Positions 18,300 through 26,380 of a stretch of 64,000 bases of DNA are shown one piece after another. Numbering within the stretch: the first letter of the stretch is position 1; every line of letters starts with the position of its first letter. The notes beneath the pieces are model-generated. The model saw nothing but the letters and a program-made list of their open reading frames with translations. It had not been told where the DNA came from and did not search any database. The DNA is from Celeribacter litoreus (GTDB lineage: Bacteria; Pseudomonadota; Alphaproteobacteria; Rhodobacterales; Rhodobacteraceae). The position numbers and the translations under genes were made by a program. Location of the stretch: the NCBI RefSeq assembly GCF_020165855.1, contig NZ_JAIUFY010000007.1, forward strand, positions 124,001 to 188,000. Direction: 5' to 3'.

Positions 18300-19475
18300 A
18301 TGCGTGACGCCGTTATCGTCTCCACCGCCCGCACGCCGATTGGCAAAGCCTATCGCGGTGCGTTCAACAATCTCGAAGGCCCCGCCTTGGCCGCCCATGC
18401 GGTGCGCGCCGCTGTGGCGCGTGCCGGTCTCGAAGGTGGAGAGATCGAAGAGGCCGTGTTCGGCTCTGCCCTGACCCAAGGGTCGACCGGCATCAATGTC
18501 GCCCGTCACATCGCCCTCGCATCGGGTTTGCCGAACTCGGTTGCAGGCGTGACGCTCGACCGGCAATGCGCCTCCGGCCTCAACGCCATCGCCTCCGCAG
18601 CGCATATGGTCATGGCGGAGGGCGTCGATGTGGCGTTGGCCGGTGGGTTGGACAGTATTTCCCTCGTCCAGAACACGCACTGGAACGGCTATCGTTACAA
18701 ATCACCCGGCGTGCCGGACGCATATTACATGTCGATGATCGAAACAGCCGAGGTGGTCGCCGAGCGCTACGGTGTCAGCCGCGCCGTGCAGGATGCCTAT
18801 GCACTTCAGAGCCAGCAGCGCACCGCCCGCGCGCAAGAGGCCGGACTGTTCGCGGATGAGATCGTTCCGGTTGATGCGGTGAAAACCGTCACCGACAAAG
18901 CGACGGGCGAGAGCCATGAAGAAGAGGTGCGCCTTGAGGCGGACGAATGCAATCGCCCCGCGACAACGCTCGAAGGTCTTTCAGGTCTCAAAGCTGTGCT
19001 CGGCCCCGACAAATGCGTCACGGCAGGCAACGCAAGCCAGCTTTCCGATGGAGCCTCCGCCTGTATCTTGATGTCTGCGGAAGAGGCGTCCCGAAGCGGT
19101 CTCACCCCGCTTGGCGCCTTCCGTGGTTTTGCTGTTGCGGGTGTCGCGCCCGAGGAAATGGGGATCGGTCCGGTATTTGCCATCCCGCGCCTGTTAGAGC
19201 GTGCGGGATTGACCATCGACGATATTGACCTCTGGGAAATCAACGAAGCCTTCGCCGCGCAGCTTTTGTATTGCCGCGACCGGCTCGGCATTCCGGAGGA
19301 CAAGCTCAACGTCAACGGCGGCGCCATCTCGATCGGCCATCCCTATGGCATGTCGGGCGCACGCATGGCGGGACACCTTCTCCTCGAAGGCAAACGCCGC
19401 GGCGCACGCTATGGCGTGGTGTCGATGTGTATCGGCGGCGGACAGGGGGCTGCGGGGCTGTTTGAAATTTTGTGA
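18300..19475 (+). CDS. Thiolase (acetyl-CoA C-acyltransferase family)
   Basis: A 391-residue thiolase. Catalytic residues are visible: Cys90 in LDRQCASGLNAIASA, His in GGAISIGHPYGMSGARM, and a C-terminal Cys in VSMCIGGGQGAAG. It can cleave a 3-oxoacyl-CoA with CoA to acetyl-CoA plus a shortened acyl-CoA. The start MRDAVIVSTARTPIGKAYRG matches the family N-terminus; a slightly longer frame exists upstream. It is the last gene of the operon and is followed at 20 bases by a strong hairpin. Chain length preference cannot be read. Confidence 0.94.
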   Translation: MRDAVIVSTARTPIGKAYRGAFNNLEGPALAAHAVRAAVARAGLEGGEIEEAVFGSALTQGSTGINVARHIALASGLPNSVAGVTLDRQCASGLNAIASAAHMVMAEGVDVALAGGLDSISLVQNTHWNGYRYKSPGVPDAYYMSMIETAEVVAERYGVSRAVQDAYALQSQQRTARAQEAGLFADEIVPVDAVKTVTDKATGESHEEEVRLEADECNRPATTLEGLSGLKAVLGPDKCVTAGNASQLSDGASACILMSAEEASRSGLTPLGAFRGFAVAGVAPEEMGIGPVFAIPRLLERAGLTIDDIDLWEINEAFAAQLLYCRDRLGIPEDKLNVNGGAISIGHPYGMSGARMAGHLLLEGKRRGARYGVVSMCIGGGQGAAGLFEIL

Positions 19476-19494
19476 CGGCGCGCCTCTTGATAAC

Positions 19495-19526
19495 CACGCT
19501 GGGGTCAATGGTCTGGCCCCAGCGTG
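19495..19526 (+). terminator. Hairpin terminator of the aminotransferase-thiolase operon
   Basis: CACGCTGGGG (19495-19504) and CCCCAGCGTG (19517-19526) form a perfect 10-bp stem with a 12-base loop, 19 bases past the thiolase stop. The following TTGCTCGG is only weakly T-rich, so efficiency is uncertain, but position at the end of a nine-gene run supports termination. Confidence 0.7.
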
Positions 19527-19871
19527 TTGCTCGGCTGTGCTGTTCAATTGCCTATAGGAGCCATACACGGCACGATTTCCGCTTAGACAACCGCCTAGAT
19601 TCTAATAGGAGTCGCAGTTCAAAGTAGCGCCCGCCGAGTTGTTCTATAATTCCGGTAATTATTATTATTTCTAACGCCACGAATGTTGCGCCAGACATTA
19701 GAGATGGGAAGACCAGCGGGGCATCTGCCGCATTAGATAATATATCGACTGCGCCATGTAGAATACTTTTCCGAATATCTTTTATTTGAATATAGTTAGC
19801 CAGAAATATCTACAAACTTCCCACTGGAACAGAGCAAAGAGTATAAAAGATAGAATTTGCGATCAATCTTG
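19527..19871. other. AT-rich non-coding stretch at the edge of a low-G+C island
   Basis: No credible gene is seen here on either strand. Base composition drops well below the neighbouring operon, with runs such as TAATTATTATTATTT near 19657. It separates the thiolase terminator from the end of the glycosyltransferase gene. I found no insertion-sequence ends or long repeats in it. It may be decayed sequence or an uncharacterised 3' region. Confidence 0.5.
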
Positions 19872-20672
19872 CTAGCCAAATTTTCTTTTCATTGCTCCAA
19901 TTAACGAATGCCGTCTGAATTCAGATTGTCCGGACTCGCGCATCGCCTTCCGCAACGGTCCACCATAAAGGTGAACGCCGACTACCTCTTCATCTAATTT
20001 CAAGGGGTGCTTCATTGGCCTCAACGTATTCGCTACGATCCGGCTGTGAGGAAACGGATAAAACGTATGGTTTCCCATTGTTTTCCCGAATTCCTCATGA
20101 ATGAGAGCAAAGTAGGTCAAAGCATGGGGTCCGATGGTTGCATAGGGGAGATCAATGATTTTCTGCGCAACCCCCGACATTGCCAAAAGCGCCGCCTGCC
20201 TCTGATCGGCACTCGCACCGCCCACCAGATGATAGCGCCAATTTGTAGGCAGAGTTATCTCGTCTTGATCTGTTAACTTGATCAAAGATAGCAACGTTTT
20301 GCTTTCCGGAGGCAAGTACAACACTGCATTACCTACCTTTTTCCTTGTTTCTCTCGCCCAAATCCATTCCGTTTGCGGTAGAGATTTGAGAAGAACGACA
20401 TCGGTGTCAAGCCATGCCAAACCAGTGCTTGCGATCATACGATATCGAAAAATGTCAGCCAATTGAGCGTATTTTTTTGCCTCAAGATAAACATTCGCTC
20501 TGACTACTGGCAAAATCTCGTTGGCATCTCGCCGTTCGATCCCGGCGGGTAATTCTGCGATACTCTCATAAGAATAAAGGACAACAGAGTGCCCCGCCGC
20601 CGTCATAGACTTAAGGCAGGTCATTTCCAATTTCCCCAATGATTCCCCGACCCAAAAAGTCCCAATATCCAT
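19872..20672 (-). CDS. DXD-motif glycosyltransferase (GT32 / alpha-1,4-glycosyltransferase-like)
   Basis: A 266-residue protein with the nucleotide-sugar and metal motif LADIFRYRMIASTGLAWLDT followed by DVVLL; Asp89 and Asp91 form the DXD. This block is characteristic of the GT32/Och1-like 'sugar-binding region containing DXD' family, which attaches sugars to capsule or lipopolysaccharide. No membrane segment or signal is evident. Its codons use more A and T than the neighbours, and it stands alone, which points to horizontal acquisition. Donor and acceptor sugars are unknown. Confidence 0.82.
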   Translation of the reverse strand: MDIGTFWVGESLGKLEMTCLKSMTAAGHSVVLYSYESIAELPAGIERRDANEILPVVRANVYLEAKKYAQLADIFRYRMIASTGLAWLDTDVVLLKSLPQTEWIWARETRKKVGNAVLYLPPESKTLLSLIKLTDQDEITLPTNWRYHLVGGASADQRQAALLAMSGVAQKIIDLPYATIGPHALTYFALIHEEFGKTMGNHTFYPFPHSRIVANTLRPMKHPLKLDEEVVGVHLYGGPLRKAMRESGQSEFRRHSLIGAMKRKFG

Positions 20673-20816
20673 CAGAAATTCCTTATCTCAATCATCGAAC
20701 TAATCAGCCAAATCTGGCATCGGTCACGTTGCATGTAATCAGCTATAGTGATCAGCCCCACCTAAGCGGTCGAGTTTGAATGTTAGTCCAATATTGGCCC
20801 GGGTTCCATCGATCAA

Positions 20817-20954
20817 TTAGTTTCGCTTCAATTCGCGGTAGAGCGTCGCTTTCGAACGCTTCAACACACGCGCCATCTCCCGAACCGGCACCTTTGCGTT
20901 CAACATGTCTTCGATCGCGCGTTTTTCACGCAAACTCAGTTCTGTGTGGGTCAT
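20817..20954 (-). CDS. 45-residue IS30-type helix-turn-helix protein (orphan or transposase remnant)
   Basis: A complete short frame starting ATG at 20954 with AAGGAGAACGGAC directly before it, encoding MTHTELSLREKRAIEDMLNA onward and ending REMARVLKRSKATLYRELKR-N-stop. This is the N-terminal helix-turn-helix of IS30-family transposases (pattern LSL.ER..IE.ML..G.S.REIAR.LGRS.STI.RE..RN), with nothing of the DDE catalytic domain after the stop. The good ribosome site and clean stop suggest either a stand-alone DNA-binding peptide or a neatly cut transposon relic. It lies in the low-G+C island beside the glycosyltransferase. No terminal repeats were found. Confidence 0.6.
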   Translation of the reverse strand: MTHTELSLREKRAIEDMLNAKVPVREMARVLKRSKATLYRELKRN

Positions 20955-21203
20955 GTCCGTTCTCCTTGCTTTTCAGCAAGATAGGGGATTTTTCGCAACC
21001 CGATTCAGAATATGCTCCAGCTACAGATATTCGACTGATAATTTGTCTTATGTTAATTATTTGCTTAATCGAACATTCGCATCGCATTTGATTTTCTGGC
21101 GTTAGTTTTCGGCCCAGAACCGACCTTAAGTAAGAAAGTAGATGCCGTAGTTACAGCAAGCCCAAATGTGGGTAATATCTGTCCATTCCAGCCGCATCAT
21201 CGG

Positions 21204-22136
21204 TCAAAGTCTACGCGCTCTCAGTCGGTCGAGCATCTCCCCCGATTGCGTTGCGAGATTGCCCGCGAGGATAGATGCAATTCTTGGCAGGCTCTGGCGC
21301 GCGTTGACGGCGAGCGCGATGGACTGTGCGGCGATATTAGTGCCGACCACAGGGATCGCCTGCATCTGTCCCGACAACAATTCCGGCGCGGCGTCCATTT
21401 CCGAGGTGAGCGCCACGTGATCGCCCGAGACAACGAGCTGTTTCAAAAGCTGGAGCGAGTTCGTGACCACCGGCGGCGGGCCGTTTTCGAACATCCAGGA
21501 ATGCCGTGCCTCCAACATCCGGCGGATGGCGAGCGCGCGGCTCTGCACCGCGATGGCATAGGGGCGCACGTCCTGCAATGTCACCTGACTTTGAACGGCG
21601 AGCGGATGATCGGGGGCGACGACACAATAGAGCGGGAGCTCGGCGCTCCACAAAACGTGCAGATCGCGGCCCGGTCGCAGGTTGAAACAGAGCGCCATGT
21701 CGCAATCGCCGCGCTCTAACATTTCGGCTGCTCCATCGGGTGTGGCGACATCCACATCCACGCGCACGCGGGGATAATCCTGCGCCACCGATTTGAGGAA
21801 CTGCGGCACCAAGCCGTTGACCAGACTGTCCATTGCGACCAGCCGGACGTGACCAAAATCGACGCCCTGCATCTGACGGACTTCGGACAAGAGCTGCGTC
21901 TCATCCTCCTGCCAACGCCGCGCCATCAGGACAAACATCTCGCCCGCGCTAGTGAGGGTCATGCCCGTCGTCTGACGGTCGAACAACTGCGTCCCGAGTC
22001 GCGCCTCGATCAGTTTGATTTGCCGGTCAATGGCCGATGCAGCGATCCGGATAGCCCGCGCGGCGGCCTGAATGGACCCGTGATCTGCGACCGCTTCGAC
22101 ATAAAGCAATGACTTTGGAACGAGATAGAGCGACAT
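21204..22136 (-). CDS. LysR-family transcriptional regulator
   Basis: A 310-residue LysR-type regulator. The helix-turn-helix covers about residues 8-66 (YVEAVADHGSIQAAARAIRIAASAIDRQIKLIE), and the effector domain starts around residue 95 (GHVRLVAMDSLVNGLVPQF). It is divergent from uraD and the TRAP genes, with a LysR box TTCTA-N5-TAGAA between them, so it very likely controls that ureide/hydantoin cluster. Effector unknown, perhaps a purine breakdown product. Confidence 0.93.
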   Translation of the reverse strand: MSLYLVPKSLLYVEAVADHGSIQAAARAIRIAASAIDRQIKLIEARLGTQLFDRQTTGMTLTSAGEMFVLMARRWQEDETQLLSEVRQMQGVDFGHVRLVAMDSLVNGLVPQFLKSVAQDYPRVRVDVDVATPDGAAEMLERGDCDMALCFNLRPGRDLHVLWSAELPLYCVVAPDHPLAVQSQVTLQDVRPYAIAVQSRALAIRRMLEARHSWMFENGPPPVVTNSLQLLKQLVVSGDHVALTSEMDAAPELLSGQMQAIPVVGTNIAAQSIALAVNARQSLPRIASILAGNLATQSGEMLDRLRARRL

Positions 22137-22155
22137 GGGGCCTCCGCAATTTCCA

Positions 22156-22170
22156 TTCTAATTTATAGAA
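22156..22170. promoter_or_regulatory. Candidate LysR box TTCTA-N5-TAGAA
   Basis: TTCTA and TAGAA are exact inverted repeats 5 bases apart, giving the T-N11-A pattern of LysR-type binding sites. The site is 20 bases upstream of the LysR start codon and about 90 bases upstream of uraD, the ordinary position for a divergent LysR pair. Confidence 0.55.
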
Positions 22171-22258
22171 CGAATGATTGCCTCTTATATCATGGATTGC
22201 AATGCCGAGTGAGTCGTATGGTCAGTTCAACAACCGAAACCGAACCACTGGACGCCTC

Positions 22259-22810
22259 ATGACCCACCCGCTCTACACCCTCAACCACGGCCGCCCCGAG
22301 ACGGCGCTCGCGCTGTTGGCGCCGTTGGTGGAACGCTCTGACTGGGTGGCCGAGGCCACCTTGGGTCGGCGTCCGTTCCATGATGACGAAGCCGTCGCAG
22401 GGGCTTTGGTCGAAACGATTTTGCAGGCAGGGCCCGACCGCCGCCTAACCCTGTTTCAGGCGCATCCGGAACTCGCCGGTCGCGAAGCCATTGCAGGCGA
22501 GATGACCGTTGAGTCTCAGGGCGAGCAAGGCCGCCTCGGTCTCATGGCGCTCGACCACGCCACGGCAACGCGTTTGCGCGAATTGAATGCGGCCTATCGC
22601 GCCCGCTTTTCCCATCCCTTCATTATTGCTCTGCATCGGGTGCCTGACCTTGACACCCTGTTCACGAGCTTCGAACGTCGTCTTACGGCGACGCCTCTTG
22701 AAGAACACATCTCGACCCTGGCCGAGATTGCCTCTGTGATCCGCGCCCGCGCGGCCACTGCCTTCGGAAAGTCTCTCTCATCCTCTTACTCTCAGGAGCA
22801 CGTCCTATGA
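22259..22810 (+). CDS. uraD: OHCU decarboxylase
   Basis: A 183-residue protein matching 2-oxo-4-hydroxy-4-carboxy-5-ureidoimidazoline decarboxylase, the last step of urate oxidation giving S-allantoin. Visible marks are FQAHPELAGREAIAGEMTVE with catalytic His69, SQGEQGRLGL, and LNAAYRARFSHPFIIALH. The start MTHPLYTLNHG is preferred to a frame open from 22178 because it fits the family length of 160-185 residues. The stop overlaps the TRAP binding-protein gene by 4 bases. Urate oxidase and hydroxyisourate hydrolase genes are not in this window. The assignment is firm; why it travels with a TRAP importer is open. Confidence 0.93.
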   Translation: MTHPLYTLNHGRPETALALLAPLVERSDWVAEATLGRRPFHDDEAVAGALVETILQAGPDRRLTLFQAHPELAGREAIAGEMTVESQGEQGRLGLMALDHATATRLRELNAAYRARFSHPFIIALHRVPDLDTLFTSFERRLTATPLEEHISTLAEIASVIRARAATAFGKSLSSSYSQEHVL

Positions 22811-23796
22811 ACACTGCAAAAACACTTCTCACCGCCTCCGCCTTCGCCCTGATCGCAGGCGTTGCCCACGCCGAAAAGATCCGCGTCGCGGGCAACTTTG
22901 CGTCCGAACACTCCTCGTCCCTCGCCATGGCGAAATTCGAAGAAGAACTCGAACGCCTCTCCGGTGGAGAAATCGACGTCGACATCTTCCCCGCGCAACA
23001 GCTCGGCGGCGCAGCCGAGAACGTCCAAGCCGTCAAAGTCGGTGCGATTGAACTGATGTGGGTCGGCACCGCCTATCTGACCCGCACCGTGCCGGAACTC
23101 GAAGTTGTCGGTCTGCCGTTCCAGTTCCCTGACCGCGAAACTGCATTCGAGATCGTGGACGGTCCGGTTGGTGTGGCTCTCGACGAGAAAATGGCCGACG
23201 CTGGCATGACTTCCATGGGTTATATGGAGCTCGGGTTCCGCCAACTCACGAACAACGCCCGCCCGATTGAAACGCTGGCCGATATCGAAGGTCTGAAAAT
23301 TCGCCTTCAGCCGAACGAAACCCACCTCGCCACCTTCCGCGCCCTTGGTGCGAACCCTGTCGCGATGGATGTGAAAGAACTCTACTCCGCGCTGGAACAG
23401 GGCGTGATCGACGGTCAGGAAAACCCCTTCGCGATCATCAATGTCGCTGGCTACGCCGAAGTGCAGAAATACGTGTCCAACACCGGCCACTTCTTTGACT
23501 TCATCTCCGTCGTTGGCAACAAAAAGTGGTTCGACGGTCTGGATGCCGACACGCAGGCAATGGTGGAAGAAGCCATGGCGACCGCCGTTGAGTATCAACG
23601 TGACCTCGCCGCAGAGCAGGACGCCGCAGGCCTCGCGCTGCTCGAAGAAAAGGGCATGACCTACACGCCGGTTTCTGCCGAGCTTGCCGCCGACCTGCGC
23701 GCCACGACCGCCGGCATCGCAGCCGAAACCAAGGCCCGTCTCGATCCGGAACTGGTAAAGCTTCTGGACGCTGAAAGCGCCAAGCTCGGAATGTAA
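22807..23796 (+). CDS. dctP: TRAP transporter solute-binding protein (DctP family)
   Basis: A 329-residue periplasmic receptor with a Sec signal (ALIAGVAHA, cleavage near residue 22). The mature part has IRVAGNFASEHSSSLAMAKF, the carboxylate-binding arginine in LKIRLQPNETHLATFRALG, and VKELYSALEQGVIDGQENP, all standard DctP signatures. It captures an organic acid with a free carboxylate for the membrane partners encoded next. Context (uraD, racemase homologue, LysR) suggests a ureido or hydantoin acid. No hairpin separates it from the next gene, only one base. Confidence 0.95.
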   Translation: MNTAKTLLTASAFALIAGVAHAEKIRVAGNFASEHSSSLAMAKFEEELERLSGGEIDVDIFPAQQLGGAAENVQAVKVGAIELMWVGTAYLTRTVPELEVVGLPFQFPDRETAFEIVDGPVGVALDEKMADAGMTSMGYMELGFRQLTNNARPIETLADIEGLKIRLQPNETHLATFRALGANPVAMDVKELYSALEQGVIDGQENPFAIINVAGYAEVQKYVSNTGHFFDFISVVGNKKWFDGLDADTQAMVEEAMATAVEYQRDLAAEQDAAGLALLEEKGMTYTPVSAELAADLRATTAGIAAETKARLDPELVKLLDAESAKLGM

Positions 23797-23797
23797 G

Positions 23798-24283
23798 ATG
23801 AGCTTGGATCGCATCATGACCGCTATCCTGACGCGTGCCGATACTGGCGCGCGTCTCTTCGTCATCACCGGCGCGGCGGCGATGGTTGTCATCGTCTCGG
23901 TTCAGGTCGTGATGCGGTACGTCTTTAACGGGTCCTTTGACTGGGCGGATGAGTTCAGCCGCATTGCCTTTGTCTGGACCATGTTTCTCGCCATTCCTCT
24001 GGGCATTCGCGACGGCACCCATGTCGGTATCGACCTATTGGTCACGCGCTTTCCCGCCTCCCTGCGCAGATTGCTCGCCCGTATCATGAGCGCGCTCGCC
24101 GCTCTGATGATGATCGTGGTGTTCGGGACGTCGATCTCGGTCGCGATCTCGACGTGGTCGGAGCGGTTGGGGTCGGTCGATCTCACGTCCTCCGTCTTTT
24201 TCATCCCCGTCATTATCGGCGCGCTGCACAGCGCCCTGCACCTCATCCATCTGGCCCTCGTGCCCGAGGAGATTTCCTCATGA
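23798..24283 (+). CDS. dctQ: TRAP transporter small permease (DctQ family)
   Basis: A 161-residue membrane protein with four hydrophobic segments. The family pattern is visible: VVMRYVFNGSFDWADEFSRIAFVWTMFLA, then GIRDGTHVGIDLLVTRFP. It couples the substrate receptor to the large permease. It begins 1 base after the dctP stop and overlaps dctM by 4. Confidence 0.94.
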   Translation: MSLDRIMTAILTRADTGARLFVITGAAAMVVIVSVQVVMRYVFNGSFDWADEFSRIAFVWTMFLAIPLGIRDGTHVGIDLLVTRFPASLRRLLARIMSALAALMMIVVFGTSISVAISTWSERLGSVDLTSSVFFIPVIIGALHSALHLIHLALVPEEISS

Positions 24284-25560
24284 GCCTGTTTGTCATCATA
24301 ACCTTCCTCGTGCTGGCCATTCTCGGGATGCCGCTCGCGTTTTCGCTCGGGGTGTCTGCGCTCTTCGGCCTTTGGTTCTCGGGGATTGATCTCCTGATGT
24401 TGCCGCCGCGACTGATGAACTCGGTCAACTCCTTCCCTCTGATGTCGATCCCGCTGTTCATGATTGCGGGGGAACTGATGCTCAAAGGCGGGATTATGGA
24501 GCGGCTGATTGATTTTGCGAACGCCTTCATCGGGCGGATGCGGGGCGGGTTGGCTCAGGTTGCGATCATCTCCGGCGCGGGGCTTGCCTCCGTCTCCGGC
24601 GCGGCTGTGGCCGATGCCTCGGCTCTGTCCTCGACCCTCGTGCCCTCGCTCAAAAAGCAATACGGCCTCGGCTTTTCCACCGGTGTCGTCGCGGCGGCGG
24701 CGAACCTCGGGCCGATCATCCCGCCGTCTGGCGCCATGATTGTCTATGCCTTCATGGCCGGATCGTCGGTGAGTGTCGGCGGCATGTTCATGTCCGGCGT
24801 CGTGCCGGGGCTGATCCTGTTCTCTGTCTTCATGGTGCTCTGCTGGTTCATCGCGTGGAAACGGGATTACCCGCTCGCCGGAAATCCGTTCTCGCTCGGC
24901 CTCGTCTGGCGCGAGTTGCGCCGGAGCTTTGTCGTCTTCCTGATGCCCGTCATCGTCATCGGCGGGATCGTCATCGGGGCCTTCACCCCAACCGAAGGCG
25001 CGGCCATCGGTGTCTGCTACGCGCTGTTTCTGGGCTTCTTTGTCACCCGCCAGCTCAAACTCTCCGACCTGCCCGACGTCTTGCTGACAGCGGCGAAGAC
25101 CTCTGCCCTCGTGGCCGCGATGATCGCCTTTGCCTCGACGGTGACCTTCCTCTTCACCATCGACATGCTGCCCTACAAACTCGCAGGTCTGCTGCAAGGG
25201 ATCACGGATAGCCCCTTTGTCTTTCTCTGCCTCGTCGCGGTGATGCTCCTCGTGGTCGGAATGTTTCTGGAGTCAAACGCCGCCTACATCATGCTCGTCC
25301 CGCTGTTTCACCCGATTGCGGTCAGCTACGGGATTGATCCGCTCCACTTCGGCTTTCTCTTCGTCCTGAACCTCGTGATCGGGATGCTGACGCCGCCCGT
25401 GGGTGTCGTGCTCTTCGTCGTCACAGGGATCACCGGCGTCAAAATGGGGGAGTTGGTGCGTGAAAGCTGGCCCTTTATTGCGGCGATGTATGCGGTGCTC
25501 ATCCTGTGCATGCTCGTCCCGGGCGTGGTGACGTGGCTCCCGAATATGCTGGGCTACTGA
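24280..25560 (+). CDS. dctM: TRAP transporter large permease (DctM family)
   Basis: A 426-residue polytopic membrane protein, the Na+-coupled transport subunit. It starts MSLFVIITFLVLAILGMPLA, the normal family N-terminus, with the start codon overlapping the dctQ stop. Conserved stretches include SGAAVADASALSSTLVPSL, AAANLGPIIPPSGAMIVYAF and LNLVIGMLTPPVGVVLFVV. The frame is open further upstream inside dctQ, which I treat as chance. The stop shares a base with the start of the racemase-like gene. Confidence 0.95.
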   Translation: MSLFVIITFLVLAILGMPLAFSLGVSALFGLWFSGIDLLMLPPRLMNSVNSFPLMSIPLFMIAGELMLKGGIMERLIDFANAFIGRMRGGLAQVAIISGAGLASVSGAAVADASALSSTLVPSLKKQYGLGFSTGVVAAAANLGPIIPPSGAMIVYAFMAGSSVSVGGMFMSGVVPGLILFSVFMVLCWFIAWKRDYPLAGNPFSLGLVWRELRRSFVVFLMPVIVIGGIVIGAFTPTEGAAIGVCYALFLGFFVTRQLKLSDLPDVLLTAAKTSALVAAMIAFASTVTFLFTIDMLPYKLAGLLQGITDSPFVFLCLVAVMLLVVGMFLESNAAYIMLVPLFHPIAVSYGIDPLHFGFLFVLNLVIGMLTPPVGVVLFVVTGITGVKMGELVRESWPFIAAMYAVLILCMLVPGVVTWLPNMLGY

Positions 25561-26315
25561 TGCGACTTCTGCTTTTGAACCCCAATACGAGCGAGGCGCT
25601 GACAGAGCGTCTCGCAACCTCGGCGAGAACCGTCCTTCCCGCGGGCGTCACCCTCCAGACCGTGACAGCCAAACGCGGGTTTCCGTATATTTCGAGCCGC
25701 TCAGAAGCGCAGGTCGCCGGTGCGATTGTCCTGGAAACTTTGGCCGACTGTGGCGACAGTTGGGACGGGGCCATCGTGGCAGCCTTCGGCGATCCCGGCC
25801 TCTTGGCGGCGCGCGAATTGTTTGATCGTCCCGTCGTCGGCATGTCCGAAGCCGCCATGATCACCGCCCTGTCCCTCGGCCAACGGTTTGCATTCGTGAC
25901 TTTCACGCCGCGCATGGTGCCGTGGTATGAAGAGCAAGTGCGCCTCGCCGGTCTGACCGGGCGCTTTGCCGGAACCTTCCTGCCCGATGCAGAGATGGGC
26001 GACGTCACCCGCGTTGCGGAGGATATGGCGACGCCCCTAACACTCACCTGTCAAAGAGCCGCGCAACACGCCGATGTCATCATCCTCGCGGGTGCGCCGA
26101 TCGCAGGTCTTGCTCCGGTCATTCAGGACGACGTTCCCGCCATCCTGCTCGACCCGATCCGCGCGGCACTTTTGCAATGTGTCACCAACGTAACGCTGTC
26201 ACCGTTCGGCGCGTGGGCTGGGTCCATGGCCACCCCACCCGGCAAAGACAGCACAGGGTTGCCGGAGGCACTCGCTTCGCAGTTTCTCAAAGGCGCACAG
26301 GGACTGGCTGACTGA
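25560..26315 (+). CDS. Asp/Glu/hydantoin racemase-family protein lacking both catalytic cysteines
   Basis: A 251-residue member of the hydantoin/allantoin racemase family, starting MRLLLLNPNTSEALTERLA, where NPNTS is the family signature. Normal members use a cysteine pair as acid and base, the first in a CFGDPGL motif and the second in LGCAGM. Here the first reads AAFGDPGL (Ala75) and the second ILAGAPIAG (Gly178 at the cysteine position); Cys64 and Cys164 lie elsewhere. It may therefore be a non-racemising hydrolase, binding protein or decayed enzyme. It is the last gene of the uraD-TRAP operon, which suggests action on allantoin or a similar ureide. Confidence 0.85.
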   Translation: MRLLLLNPNTSEALTERLATSARTVLPAGVTLQTVTAKRGFPYISSRSEAQVAGAIVLETLADCGDSWDGAIVAAFGDPGLLAARELFDRPVVGMSEAAMITALSLGQRFAFVTFTPRMVPWYEEQVRLAGLTGRFAGTFLPDAEMGDVTRVAEDMATPLTLTCQRAAQHADVIILAGAPIAGLAPVIQDDVPAILLDPIRAALLQCVTNVTLSPFGAWAGSMATPPGKDSTGLPEALASQFLKGAQGLAD

Positions 26316-26380
26316 TCATTCACCAGAGAATTCCCTTTCCCCGCCGCAAATCAGTTCCGCCAGATAGCGCCTGCCGCGGC

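Noticed and set aside
19557-19871. Possible small RNA or tRNA remnant in the AT-rich gap
   Set aside because: No cloverleaf, no CCA end and no promoter-terminator pair could be put together by eye.
20780-21091. Plus-strand open frames in the gap between glycosyltransferase and LysR genes
   Set aside because: No family resemblance or ribosome site; the only convincing coding signal there is the 45-codon helix-turn-helix frame on the minus strand.
23902-25197. Minus-strand open frame of 431 codons opposite dctQ/dctM
   Set aside because: It is a charged, low-complexity mirror of membrane-protein codons (many Arg, Glu, His, Asp), the normal shadow of hydrophobic genes.
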